From positions 90,243,654-90,307,653 of the forward strand of contig OZ023262.1 in the NCBI GenBank assembly GCA_964006375.1: a DNA stretch of 64,000 nt, given 5' to 3'. The notes under the pieces were generated by a model. That model was not told where the DNA came from. It ran no database searches and saw nothing but the letters and a program-made list of their open reading frames with translations. Both the position numbers and the translations under genes were made by a program. How positions within the stretch are numbered: the stretch's first letter is position 1; each line of letters opens with the position of its first letter. This DNA comes from Tillus elongatus. Its lineage: Eukaryota; Arthropoda; Insecta; Coleoptera; Cleridae. Below are positions 1-10,772 of the stretch, piece after piece.

Positions 1-280
1 TTATCACAATGGATGAAATAAGTTCTTGCAATTCCAACTGTGAATAATTTTTAAATGAGTTAATAAAACTTAAAAAAAAATTTGTGTACTGTATTCAGAA
101 AAGGAAGAGCTTTTGAATGATGTATAGTTGTTATCACCACGCTTAAAGGGTTGATGTGACAAAGTTGAGTTTTATGTCAAAACATGTCCCCCCCAATATT
201 AAAATTGACGTGTTTCAGCGTTTCTTAAAAATAATTCTCTGGACGCAAATTGGTCTGTTTCGTTTTCAATGCGCCACTCT

Positions 281-281
281 G

Positions 282-312
<31 letters not shown>

Positions 313-316
313 ATAT

Positions 317-396
<80 letters not shown>
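281..396. repeat. (GTAT)n/(AT)n microsatellite
   Basis: A short run of GTAT units (about 281-311) passes into a nearly pure AT dinucleotide tract with one interruption. The long Ile-Tyr open frames here are products of the repeat, not genes. Confidence 0.97.
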
Positions 397-401
<5 letters not shown>

Positions 402-3354
402 TTTCCAGTGCCTCGTGATGTCGTAGAAGGGTTAATTGGCTGCAGAGAAGAAACCAAGCAGAAAATAATTCTCTACATCTGTATTTAAAACTTATTGGCT
501 ACAGTTAGTTTTGTTGCTTTGTTATCAAAATCTTTCAAATTACCAAGTAAACTAAGCTATTTAAATTAGGTTTTATTGTTGTTATAAATGTTTTTGCAAT
601 GATTTGGAAAGCAAAACGTTTTTCTCCCATGCATTAATAGTATTTTCCCAACAGAATAACTCAGGAGCGACATTACCAAGAGAAAAGGAGCTGATGATAA
701 ATTTGCTTCCATAAAAGACATAACCATTCGTCTTTCTCTCCTAAACAAATTGATGTATGAATCTCTGTAAATGTATTAAAGCAATATTTCTCGAGTGAAA
801 TGTAATACTTTTGTTCTGCTGTAGTAACAATTGAAGCAATAATTCATTTGCGGAAAAGTTATTGCCGCCGCTAGCGTTGCATTTTCAAATTTTCTGCCAC
901 ATAAACCACATTAAGATTTAGATATGCGTCTGCCTCTAACGTCACTACGTAAAGAGGGAGAGAGAGACGTTAAATTATAAACTGTAAAAATAAGCGATAT
1001 GTGGCTGATCCTTTTATTGCATCCTGGCTCGTAAATTATCCAAGGAAACAACTAAGACGTGGGGAAAAGAAATATGTTCACGAATAAAGGAGAAGTGGGA
1101 AATGGTGTTTACTTTAACAACACTTTAAACGGAAAATATAGAGGTAGCCTGGTGGTTTGTTTATATTTTCAGAATACACTGCATCCATAAAAGTAGTTAT
1201 TTCAGTTTGCTTTTAGACAACGTAATAATACTGGATGTTGCCACAAATATTCTGTTAGAAGGTGGCTATAGAAAACATATTCATTTGAAGATCCTTGATC
1301 ATAACACACATAATAAGCAAAAAAATACTCTAACTGATTTGAGATTATTTGAAAATGTTTATTTTGCAGAATTATTTTCTAAAGTAATAGTGCTATAGTG
1401 GGAGCTCTACATTTCAACTTACAAATTTTTAACTCACTTCAAAAAGAAGAAGGTACAGATGCAACTTATATGTTTTTCAGTGAATTTTCGTGTAAAAAAA
1501 TCGCTTAAGGCAGTTTGATATTGAGTATAAAAATTAAAATCAGATTGAAAATTTAAAAATTATGTATTCTCGATAGATGTGTATTTGTAACAAAACTAAT
1601 TGTACTTATTAGCTTGAATATGAAAACAAAGACAATAGCAAGTGTAAAGGAATATGTACAACGAACTAAATAATTAATTTTAAGAACGTGTAAACAAAAT
1701 TTTAATTAAGTATTATATAAACAGTGAATTATAGATTTTAAACTTGGCGCTTATGAATACAGTTTTTTACTCACTTTTTAATCAAGCAGTAGTTTAATCA
1801 TTCATGAAGAAAAATGTGCGAAAGGCAACCAGCCGCAGCCATGTCATCCTTCAAAATACAATACAATACAATCATTCATGAACTTCAAAGGAAGTTATTG
1901 TTTTTGACTAATATACAGAAACAATTGGACAATGTGAAAAACAATTTGCACATTTTAAATTAATACAAAGGTTATTATCTGAGAAGAAATTCGTCACATC
2001 CGGCATCTTCGATAAGAAGGGAACGTTTTAAGAGTGCAGAGCAAACACCACGCTTTTTAAGCATTCATTGTGTTATTCTCCAAAATTATATTAAAATTTG
2101 TAATACATCCAGTAAAAGTGTTTTAAAAGTAGACTGTATGGTCGGCATTGTTGTTGGAACATGTGTTGGCAACCAAGAATAACCTCACTCAGCAAATAAT
2201 TGAGTGTAAATGATACGTATCTGAACAGAAGCCGTCACCGACGCCAAGGTATTTATTAACACAGTTGAAATACAAATCTAATTATCGCAACTTCAAACAG
2301 AAACAACTAAAAATAATAACACAATTGTCAATAAGAATTTTACAATGCTCTAAATGTCATTTATGTCTGAAATCTAAATAAAAGTATAATTTAGAACATT
2401 AAATAAAGAGTAAATCTTAATAGATGTCGTTACACTACCCTCATAAGAATATCGAATAATCAAAGATCAACCATTTTGTCATCAAAGCCGTTGCTACAGG
2501 CACAGGATAGGAGTTTGCAGAAGAGTATAGCGGCAAATTTAAAGTCACTTCGAACTGCAAACTTGTTGTAAAAGTAATTAATAAAATTGAATGGCCAATA
2601 TTTAAATTAGAGTATCCAGTAATGTCAAATGCTAGATTAGATTTTTCTTATTGTGGTAAAAATATAAAACAATAATTAATAGAAAACAAGTGGTTAAATT
2701 GAGATATTTTGTGGTTTAATTTCCTATCAAGGTACATAATTTTGAGAAAACTTTACAGAAAATTTAGGTAAAAGGTTTAAGGTAAGAATTTTCACTTAAT
2801 CCCACTACATCTCTGCAGAATAGAGCCTACATAAAGCCGTGGATAAAGTAAGAAGAAAACAAATTAAATAAAAAATGTAAATTTATTCAATTTAATATTA
2901 TAATATAAATCATAATATTGGTTATAATTCTCAAAAGTAACAAAATTTTTACTTACATACATACATAGAGGTGTCCTAAAAGTGTCAGAATTTGAGTTAC
3001 AAATTAAATTAAATAATATAGTGAACCATATAATTCATAAATAAATAAATTTAAAGGCGCCCAACTATAAATATATCTAATCTGAGATTCATAAGTATAG
3101 AACATAAAATCCATTACAATACCAGTATACAAATATAGAAAAATAAAAATCTAGAAATATTACACTAACAATTTCACAAATTATAATTAAACTATACAAT
3201 AATAAATATACAGTTTCACAAAATATACTTAATAATATACATATATGAAACCTAAAATCATTACAATATACACCCCTAAAAGTAGTATGTATATAAATCA
3301 TAATAATTGACGCCCATAAACATGGGGCAGTGAAAGAACTACACATTTAAATCA

Positions 3355-3360
<6 letters not shown>
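397..3360. other. AT-rich spacer, no gene recognised
   Basis: About 3 kb of AT-rich DNA. The open frames are short, lack recognisable domains and do not form an exon-like series. The only structured item I found is the 61-bp insertion near 1.8 kb, listed separately. Short TACA/ACAT runs occur near 2953-2967. Confidence 0.6.
1796..1882 (+). mobile_element. 61-bp 5'-truncated retroelement stub with 13-bp target duplication
   Basis: The 13-mer AATCATTCATGAA occurs exactly at 1796-1808 and 1870-1882. Between the copies lie 61 bp that end in a short pentanucleotide tail (ATACA/AATAC units, about 1855-1869). A duplicated target plus a simple-repeat 3' end is the signature of target-primed reverse transcription by a non-LTR element whose cDNA stopped after a few dozen bases. 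The parent family cannot be named from so little sequence. Confidence 0.6.

Positions 3361-3426
<66 letters not shown>
3361..3426. repeat. (AT)n microsatellite
   Basis: About 66 bp of uninterrupted AT dinucleotides. Confidence 0.97.
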
Positions 3427-3433
<7 letters not shown>

Positions 3434-3494
3434 TTATTTATGATGCTAAATTTATATTACTTTAACATTTTGTTTTATTATTTTTTATATTACA

Positions 3495-3740
3495 GGCTGA
3501 GTATCTCTGTTCGCGAGGTGAGTAACCTATCGAACTGGACTAGGGGGTTGCCGGTTCGAGTCCCGTATTCGGTCAGTCGGTCTTTTTCACTATAATGTGG
3601 AAAAGGCCGGCTTCTGATGAGTTATGGGTGGTGTTTTTTGTCTATATGGGTATGTAAGTTCCCCCCACACAGCTCAAAGACTACTAGCTGCACAGTTTGT
3701 CTGCTGTGGTGTGTTATTATTATTACTATGTTATTATATA
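3495..3740 (+). mobile_element. tRNA-derived SINE-like sequence
   Basis: A tRNA-like head contains a good RNA polymerase III B box (GGTTCGAGTCCC, from 3553) preceded by an anticodon-arm-like stretch ending CTGGACTAGG. The A box region (about 3510-3525) is poor. An unrelated body of about 150 bp follows and ends in TTATTATTATTACTATG-type simple repeats. This fits a tRNA-derived SINE better than a tRNA gene because there is no acceptor stem closure. I found no clear target duplication and no second copy here. Boundaries are approximate. Confidence 0.5.
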
Positions 3741-4044
3741 ATATTTGTTATTATATTCCAAATTTTAGTTGCAATATTGCTGGTGTATTTGCGGTGATAT
3801 TTTGTTGATAGAAATGATTCAATGATTACCTATATTTTTGATTATATGTCATTTTAAATTTTATATTGAAATGTAAAGTGGATTTAGAATTGTTTCTACC
3901 ATATTTCACTTCCTGGCCAATCTATGATTTATTACTTTCCCTTGATTATTGAGCGCCATCAAGTTATTGATGTCATATACAAACATATCACTATACACTT
4001 TTATTACCAATACATGTTCCATGGCTAACTATCTCTTGTTTCAT

Positions 4045-4180
4045 TTTAGAGAATTTTCGTGCAAAAATTCACTAATAGGGAGATCTCGTCTTACGAATGT
4101 TAAAAAATTTTTTCAAATGACGGCGAACTAGGGCATCTAGAATCCATTTCGGGGATCAGTTTTAATTTTCATATGTTTAA

Positions 4181-4263
<83 letters not shown>

Positions 4264-4411
4264 GAAATGAAATGTGGTTCTTTGTTTCTACTATATGGGT
4301 TATTACTATATGGGCTATACCAAATTTCATGCCTGCTTTCACTAAAAAAGGTATATTTGTACACCTTTTTATGAAAATTCACTACCATAAAGCTCTTGCT
4401 GTGTCCAGATT
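4045..4411 (+). repeat. Family A repeat, copy 1 (with internal (AT)n 4182-4261)
   Basis: The left block (about 4050-4175) contains the family signatures: an AATTTTCGTGCAAAAATTC-like start, a GCGAACTAGG-like centre and a CGGGGATCAGTTTTAATTTT-like end. An 80-bp AT tract follows, then a right block ending in the family terminus ATGAAAATTCACTACCATAA...GTGTCCAGA. The same order of blocks recurs in copy 7 at 42.2-43.0 kb. Confidence 0.7.
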
Positions 4412-4524
4412 TTTTTAATGAAATTCGTGAAACATAATGTTTAAATGAATTTTCGTGCAAAAAATTGTTTTACGGAATTTGGAAATTAAAAAAAATTCTG
4501 CGACAAATAAATATAAAAATTTCG

Positions 4525-5050
4525 GGACGCAGCAAGTACGTTATAGTACCGAATTTTCATAAGAATTGTACACTATAATTATACGGCATATTAGGAAAGT
4601 TAATACTTTAAACTTACACATACCGTGAATATCGATTTTAGAGGTCCTAGTACGTGCACATTTGAAGAATTATTTCGAAAGTAATACAATCGATATCTCT
4701 CTATTATCAAATAAATCTTGCGTTCTAACTCCTTTTGAGAAAAATGTCCAATTTTCTATGAGCTAAAAAAGTAGTTTTGCTATATCTGTAGATAGTGTAA
4801 GTGTCTTTAAAAGAAACTTGTATTACAAATTTCATTAAAGTTATACATAAGATTCCCAGAAGAAAACTTAATTCATATTTAGAAAAGTAAAGTAAGTATC
4901 TGCCAAATTATAAACGTAGCAGTTATTTTTCCTTATTAATCGCCAGTATGATTTCGTTTTAGACAACCTAATCAAACCGGTTTTTTTTTCGATATCAACA
5001 ATAACAAAATTATAATTTTAGATTATAAACTTATTCAGGCGTTTTAAACA
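4525..5050. repeat. Family A repeat, copy 2
   Basis: Begins with the family terminus in inverted orientation (GGACGCAGCAAGTACGTTAT, 4525-4544). The core follows in reverse orientation (about 4632-4720). From about 4800 the sequence aligns by eye with 32.33-32.53 kb and 33.26-33.43 kb, sharing blocks such as TTTTTCCTTATTAATCGC. The copy may be composite because parts appear in both orientations. Confidence 0.55.
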
Positions 5051-5610
5051 AAAATTAGATCTTGTTCAAAACGCATGGAATCTGTGTTCTATTGTTTGTC
5101 AAAAGAGAACATAAAAAACATACATTTATCAAGCTGGATTCGATCGCGTAACCCTCTGCTTAGGAGGCAAGTAGGGTACCCCTTCTCTATCTAGGTACCC
5201 CTTGTCCTATCTAGGCACACCTCAACAAAGGTTTTATTGACGTGATACCTTAGATCGGCTTCATGCCCGAGATAGTATATTCAAAGTATAAACACATCCC
5301 ACGATTGTTTTGCTCTTATATGACCTCTTATGTTTAAGTTTAAAGATAAAAGAAACTATTTTAGAAGCATTTTTATAGAGACTTGGCTTGAGTTTGTTTA
5401 CATTTATATTATATTATATGACAGCATAATATATCTATGCTGCGCTAAAACTGTATTTTAGGCCGCTCATAAAGCTACAAATATATTGTCTTTTAATAAT
5501 TGATTGACTCCCCCAGTTAAATAACAATAACTTGGAAAATTTTTAATTTCATGTCATCTGTCATTTTCCATAATTGCAGCCGAGATTTCACGATTGTTAG
5601 TTCGGGTAGT
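5051..5610. other. Spacer with a short tandem repeat
   Basis: No gene recognised. A roughly 20-bp unit (GGTACCCCTTCTCTATCTA and a variant) is repeated about 5174-5214. Next to it, at 5143-5170 on the minus strand, is a B-box-like GATCGAATCC, possibly a decayed tRNA-like or SINE remnant. Confidence 0.5.
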
Positions 5611-5980
5611 ATGTATTATGCCTGGGGTTAAGGAGTCGCGGGCCAAAGGACTCCAGGGGGCAAGCTGAGGAAGTGGAAATAACAACATAAACTCCCGATG
5701 AAGCTTTCCCCAAGACCGTCATGCGCGGTAAAAATCCGCATCCTGCACGAGGTGACCCTGCTAATAACTAAACATGACGGATCTAGACAAGGAGGTCGAA
5801 CTAAACTCCGCCAATCTACGGTGTCACGTGACCCGTGCCTATGGATGGATGGCACCAGGGCGATGGTGTCGTGAACGGAACCTCTGGAGTACCAGGCAAT
5901 CCTCCAGAGTAACCCGCCTTGCACCACACAGGGGGTTCTGATGGTGTGGACAGTATTTCCCCCATTCTCGTGGGAACAAC

Positions 5981-7138
5981 ATGAAGATTATAAATACATA
6001 TAAAACCAAAACCAATGAGGCTCGAGGAGTGGCTCCGGCTACAGACTTGAGCCTTGAGTCTATCCCGGAAACGGAGACGAGCCAGGGTGCGGCAGCGGAC
6101 TCTGGAGGTCCCACGACCGGCGTAGATACGGGGGATCAGGGGGTAGCTTCGGCCAGAGACCTGTCCCCGACACCCAAGCTGGAGGCTGGGTCCCACCGGA
6201 GGGCGGCGAGCTCAGCGGACTCCGGGGGCCCCTCCACCAGTGAGGACTCTACTGTTAGAGTAGAGGGACTGCCCTGGCAGTCCAAGCGTCTTTCCGGGGC
6301 GCAAAGAAAGAAGCTCCGGAGGGCGCAAAAAATGGCGGCCGGGACCTGGACGGTCGAGAAACCTGTAAAGGCGCAAGAGGGGAGTGCGGGTCAGAAGAGG
6401 ACGCGCTCGAACTCTAGCACGCCCACTACAGACAGACGTTCCAAAAGGGCCAGGGTGCCTGTAAAGGCGCAAGAGGAGAGTGCGAGTCGGAAGACGCCGC
6501 GCTCTGGCTCTAGCACGCCTACTACAGACAGACCTCCCAAAGGAACTAAGGCCGGAACACCGGCGCAGACTGGCTCTTACAGGGAGGCTGCGGAGGGCCT
6601 CGGGATGGCGGTGATTGACAGACGCCATCCTGAGGTCACGCTAGACCAGGGGAAGGCGGACCTGATCCAGGCTGCGGTGGTAGCTGCAGTGGACTCTCTT
6701 CAGGAAGGGGAGAGCCCGCCTCAGTTCCACCGGACGCGCCTGACGGGGGGCATCCTCTGGATAACCTGTGCCGGCCCGCAGTCGCGGGACTGGCTGCGGA
6801 AAACGATCGGGGGCCTCGGTCAGATTTGGGAGGGGGCAAACTTGGCAGCCGTCGAGCCCAAGGAACTCCCAAAGAGACGCAAGGTCCTCGTACGGATCCC
6901 TGACACCGTCCCGCAGGAGACGGTGATCAGCAGACTTAAGATCCAGAACCCTGAACTGGGGACGCAACACTGGTCGGTTCTAAGCAGGAAGGCAGAGGAG
7001 AAAGGACAGACGCTCGCCTTCTCGATCGACCCGACATCTTACAGAGCCCTTGAAGGAACCTCCTTCAAGGCATTCTGGGGCATGGGAAGGGTTAGCTTCC
7101 GCCCACTGGGGAAGCAATTAAGGGTTAATGGGACTTAG
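5981..7138 (+). CDS. LOA/R1-like element ORF1 protein (DUF4780-type, RNA-binding/Gag-like)
   Basis: 385 residues. The likely role is to coat the element RNA and escort it to chromatin, inferred from its position upstream of the endonuclease-RT ORF. Residues 1-200 are low-complexity (Ser, Thr, Gly, Lys, Arg) and contain two tandem 32-residue units starting PVKAQE (nucleotides 6362-6457 and 6458-6553). Residues about 200-385 resemble the DUF4780 domain found in insect LINE proteins, with the landmarks GMAVIDRRHPE, CAGPQSRDWL and ELPKRRKVLVRIPD. I see no CCHC knuckle, so RNA binding would rest on the basic region and this domain. The start is the first ATG in a long open frame after a GC-rich leader. 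The last 11 nt overlap ORF2. No stop or frameshift is present. Confidence 0.85.
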   Translation: MKIINTYKTKTNEARGVAPATDLSLESIPETETSQGAAADSGGPTTGVDTGDQGVASARDLSPTPKLEAGSHRRAASSADSGGPSTSEDSTVRVEGLPWQSKRLSGAQRKKLRRAQKMAAGTWTVEKPVKAQEGSAGQKRTRSNSSTPTTDRRSKRARVPVKAQEESASRKTPRSGSSTPTTDRPPKGTKAGTPAQTGSYREAAEGLGMAVIDRRHPEVTLDQGKADLIQAAVVAAVDSLQEGESPPQFHRTRLTGGILWITCAGPQSRDWLRKTIGGLGQIWEGANLAAVEPKELPKRRKVLVRIPDTVPQETVISRLKIQNPELGTQHWSVLSRKAEEKGQTLAFSIDPTSYRALEGTSFKAFWGMGRVSFRPLGKQLRVNGT

Positions 7139-10100
7139 GTTCCTTCAGGTCAACCTCCAACACAGTAGGGCAGCCACGGCCGGACTACTAATGGCTCTGA
7201 GGAACACGGATGTAGCCCTCATCCAGGAACCGTACTCCTACAAAGGAGAGATCAAGGGACTCGGCGGAGCTAATGGAAAGCTCATCTACAGCAGGTCCAG
7301 CGAGAATCCGAGGGCCTGCATTTTTGTCAGGGAAGGGATAGAGTTTCTCCCTCTAATGAATTTCTGTTCCAGGGACCTGGCAACGATCAAAATCCGATGT
7401 GGAGGAGCGGATGGGCTGAGGGACATTACTGTCGCGTCAGCCTATCTGCCAGGGGACAGCACGGACCCTCCTCCACCCAACGAATTGGAGCAGCTGATGG
7501 TGGGTAGCAGAGCAGGTGGATGGCAGACCATCATCGGCATGGATGCGAATGCGCACCATGAGTTGTGGGGTAGCTCGGACACAAACTCTAGGGGTGAGGC
7601 ACTTTTACAATTCTTTATGAAATTTAATTTAGACATATTGAATAGAGGTAATAAACCGACATTCGTCACAACACGGCGTGAGGAAGTTTTAGACCTAACA
7701 GTTTCCACCCAGTTTCTGGGTGACTTTGTTAAAAGCTGGGCTGTGTCTGGGGAAGTGAGTAGCTCAGACCACAGATACATCCGGTTTGAAATCGCCAAAG
7801 TCGAAAGAGAAACGGTATGGTACCGGGACCCCCGCAAGGCGGACTGGGAAGCCTACAGGGCAGACCTAGCTGTGGAACTGCGGGGGGTTGAGAGGGCCAT
7901 AAGGGATTCAATAGACCTCGAGATTGCAGCAGTCCAATTGCGAGACGCAATTACCTCGGCCTATAACGCCAACTGCCCCCTGAAAATGAGGGTGTCCACC
8001 AGGAACGTCCCATGGTGGAACGAGGACCTCAGGCAAAGGAGGACGCAGGTTCGTAAGCTGTTTAACGCGGCCAAAAGGTCGGGAGCATGGGATGAATATA
8101 GACAGGCCCTATCGACCTATAACAAAAGACTGAGGGACGCCAAGAAGGAGTCGTGGAGGAGGCACTGCGAAGAAGTGGAAAACACGTCCGAGAGTGCTCG
8201 ACTACACAAGATCCTGTCTAAGGGCCCTCAGACTAACATAGGCTCCCTTAGAACACCCACGGGAGGCTTTACAAGCTCGGGGGAGGAAACTATGGAAATT
8301 TTACTCCAGACGCACTTCCCCGGCTGTAACATAATAAACCAATCACCTCCGGACTGGGAACACTCAGAAATAGAGGCGCCTTATAGGCGGGCATCTAGAG
8401 TAGACTGGACAGTCGCTAAAGAGGTGGTTACCTGGAGCAAAATCAGATGGGCCATTAACAGCTTTAAGCCATACAAATCGCCGGGATTTGATGGAATAAT
8501 GCCCATCATGCTCCAACAGGGGATAGATATACTGGCGCCGGTGCTTACCCTCATTATGAGGGCCAGCCTGGCTCTGGGGTACATTCCGAGGGCATGGAGA
8601 CTGGCCAGGGTTGTATTTATTCCTAAACCTGGGCGTCCAACAGACCAGGCAAAGTCCCTGAGGCCAATAAGTCTCATGTCCTTCTTGCTGAAAACAGTGG
8701 AAAAACTGCTCGACCGGCACATTAGGGGCGGTGTACTGGAAGCATATCCTCTACACTGCGGACAATATGCATACAGAGCAGGATTCTCAACAGAAACAGC
8801 ACTGCACCAACTGGTGCTGAAACTGGAGAATACGCTGGAGAACAAGGAGGTGGCGCTGGGGGCCTTCCTAGACATAGAGGGGGCCTTTAGCAACACCTCG
8901 TTCGGATCGGTTCTGGCAGCTGCCCGGGAGCGTGGAATAGAGGAGACCTGCTGCAGGTGGATCGGTTCCATGCTCAGGGACAGGGCGGTGTTCACCTCAC
9001 TCGCGGGAGGGACTCTGCTGGCGGGGGTCGCGGCGGGGTGTCCGCAGGGGAGCGTTCTGTCTCCCTTGCTCTGGTGTCTAGTCGTGGACGGCCTGCTGGG
9101 GAGGCTCTCGGGAGGGGGGTATGAGGTACAGGGCTATGCGGACGACATTGTCATCATAGTCCGAGGAAAGGTCACACAGGCAGTGTGGGAGCGTATGCAG
9201 ACTGCACTGAAAGTGGTGGAAGGGTGGACGGTTGATCAAGGGCTCGGGGTGAGCCCCGAGAAAGCAACCGTCGTGCCGTTTATGAGGAGGAGGAAGTGTG
9301 AAAGCCACAGAACTCTCACTCTATACGGTAGGAGCGTTCCAATGGCCAGGGAGGTAAAATATCTTGGGGTCGTATTGGACTCTAAGCTAACCTGGAATGG
9401 TCACATTGGAAAAATACTGCGTAAGGCAGTCATGACCTTAGCCGTCACTAGGCGGCTATATGGAAAAACGTGGGGACTAAGACCTAGTATGGCCCACTGG
9501 CTGTACACAAGGGTGGTCAGACCATCGTTAACATATGCGGCACTGGTCTGGTGGCCTAAGGTGACACAATCCAGTGCCAAACAAAAACTAGGCAAGATCC
9601 AAAGGATGGCTTGCCTAGGCATCACAGGGGCCATGTCTTCAACCCCAACAGCCGCCATGGAGGTGTTGCTGGATCTACCCCCCCTACACTTCGTTATTAT
9701 GGGAGAGGCCAGGCTAGGACTATACAGACTAGCCTGCAATGGTAGACTGAAGATCAACCCAGGCTTCAGGGGCCACTGCAAAATTCAGGAGATCGTGAAG
9801 GAACCCATGCTTGAAATGAGGTCAGACTTCGCGAGCCCGCGAATGTGCAGGGAAAACCACTTCACAGTGGAAATCCCTGATCGCGGGGCATGGCGGGAGG
9901 AGACACCGGGCATACCACGGGACGCGCTCGTCTGGTTCACGGACGGATCTGGCGGGGAGCGTGGGACGGGGGCAGGTGTTTACTCGGAAGGACCGAGGGT
10001 AAGTCACAGTATTTCCCTCGGAGCCCATGCAACGGTGTTTCAGGCCGAGATGTACGCCATCCTGCACTGTGTGCGGGAGAACAAGAGGAGGGGCTACACC

Positions 10101-10772
10101 AACAAGCGGATCCTCATAGCCACAGACAGCCAGGCAGCCCTTAAGGCACTAAGTAGCCCACGGGTAAATTCCTGGCTGGTGAGTGAGTGCCGAGACGAGA
10201 CGAGCGACCTGGCTGGGCAGAATGAGGTGACCCTCATCTGGGTGCCGGGTCACTCGGGGGTCAAAGGCAATGAAGAAGCTGACAGTCTCGCAAAGAGGGG
10301 GTCAGCAGAACCATTTATGGGACCAGAACCGGCTCTGGGCGTGTCAAAGAGCACTGCCAGGGGAGCCATTAAGTCCTGGGTCAGAAACCAACACAAGGTG
10401 TACTGGGCGGACTGTCCAGGGCTCAGACATGGGAAGTCAATAATTGACGGACCCAGTTCAAAGAGAGCTGTGGAGCTGCTAAACCTTAGCAGAGGACAGC
10501 TCAGAAACACAACAGGTCTCTTGACGGGACACATGGCCGTCAAGAAACACCTACATAAAATGGGGCGGTTCGAAGGGGACCTTGCATGCAGACTCTGCGG
10601 CGAGGGGGAGGAATCAGCCCAGCACATCTTGTGCGAGTGTATAGCTCTGGACCGGAAAAGACAACTGATCTACGGTCACTCTAGACCGGAGACAGAGCAA
10701 TATAAAACTTCACCCTACCAATCGCTGTGCAGACTAGTTCAAGGCACAGTGATTTTGGAATGGGTGGAGTAA
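7128..10772 (+). CDS. LOA/R1-like element ORF2: endonuclease, reverse transcriptase, RNase H
   Basis: 1214 residues. The protein nicks target DNA and reverse-transcribes element RNA from that nick. An APE-type endonuclease fills about residues 1-215 (QVNLQHS, IQEPY, GMDANAHHELW, SSDHRY). The reverse transcriptase lies about 440-740: FIPKPGRP, motif A FLDIEGAF with Asp near 582, motif B GCPQGSVLSP, motif C YADD from 670. RNase H follows from about 935: FTDGSG (Asp near 939), QAEMYAI, ATDSQAAL, VPGHSGVKGNEEAD. A C-terminal zinc motif, CRLCGEGEESAQHILCEC, starts near 1154. All key acidic residues are present, so this copy may be enzymatically competent. Its ATG lies inside the last codons of ORF1 in the +1 frame, suggesting coupled re-initiation. 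The protein has the full length usual for the group. Confidence 0.95.
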   Translation: MGLRFLQVNLQHSRAATAGLLMALRNTDVALIQEPYSYKGEIKGLGGANGKLIYSRSSENPRACIFVREGIEFLPLMNFCSRDLATIKIRCGGADGLRDITVASAYLPGDSTDPPPPNELEQLMVGSRAGGWQTIIGMDANAHHELWGSSDTNSRGEALLQFFMKFNLDILNRGNKPTFVTTRREEVLDLTVSTQFLGDFVKSWAVSGEVSSSDHRYIRFEIAKVERETVWYRDPRKADWEAYRADLAVELRGVERAIRDSIDLEIAAVQLRDAITSAYNANCPLKMRVSTRNVPWWNEDLRQRRTQVRKLFNAAKRSGAWDEYRQALSTYNKRLRDAKKESWRRHCEEVENTSESARLHKILSKGPQTNIGSLRTPTGGFTSSGEETMEILLQTHFPGCNIINQSPPDWEHSEIEAPYRRASRVDWTVAKEVVTWSKIRWAINSFKPYKSPGFDGIMPIMLQQGIDILAPVLTLIMRASLALGYIPRAWRLARVVFIPKPGRPTDQAKSLRPISLMSFLLKTVEKLLDRHIRGGVLEAYPLHCGQYAYRAGFSTETALHQLVLKLENTLENKEVALGAFLDIEGAFSNTSFGSVLAAARERGIEETCCRWIGSMLRDRAVFTSLAGGTLLAGVAAGCPQGSVLSPLLWCLVVDGLLGRLSGGGYEVQGYADDIVIIVRGKVTQAVWERMQTALKVVEGWTVDQGLGVSPEKATVVPFMRRRKCESHRTLTLYGRSVPMAREVKYLGVVLDSKLTWNGHIGKILRKAVMTLAVTRRLYGKTWGLRPSMAHWLYTRVVRPSLTYAALVWWPKVTQSSAKQKLGKIQRMACLGITGAMSSTPTAAMEVLLDLPPLHFVIMGEARLGLYRLACNGRLKINPGFRGHCKIQEIVKEPMLEMRSDFASPRMCRENHFTVEIPDRGAWREETPGIPRDALVWFTDGSGGERGTGAGVYSEGPRVSHSISLGAHATVFQAEMYAILHCVRENKRRGYTNKRILIATDSQAALKALSSPRVNSWLVSECRDETSDLAGQNEVTLIWVPGHSGVKGNEEADSLAKRGSAEPFMGPEPALGVSKSTARGAIKSWVRNQHKVYWADCPGLRHGKSIIDGPSSKRAVELLNLSRGQLRNTTGLLTGHMAVKKHLHKMGRFEGDLACRLCGEGEESAQHILCECIALDRKRQLIYGHSRPETEQYKTSPYQSLCRLVQGTVILEWVE

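Noticed and set aside
266..457. Long open frames coding Ile-Tyr repeats (here and at every (AT)n tract)
   Set aside because: They are translations of dinucleotide microsatellites in either frame, not genes.
5140..5172. Possible minus-strand tRNA (B-box-like GATCGAATCC)
   Set aside because: No matching acceptor stem or A box could be found, so at most a decayed tRNA-like remnant.
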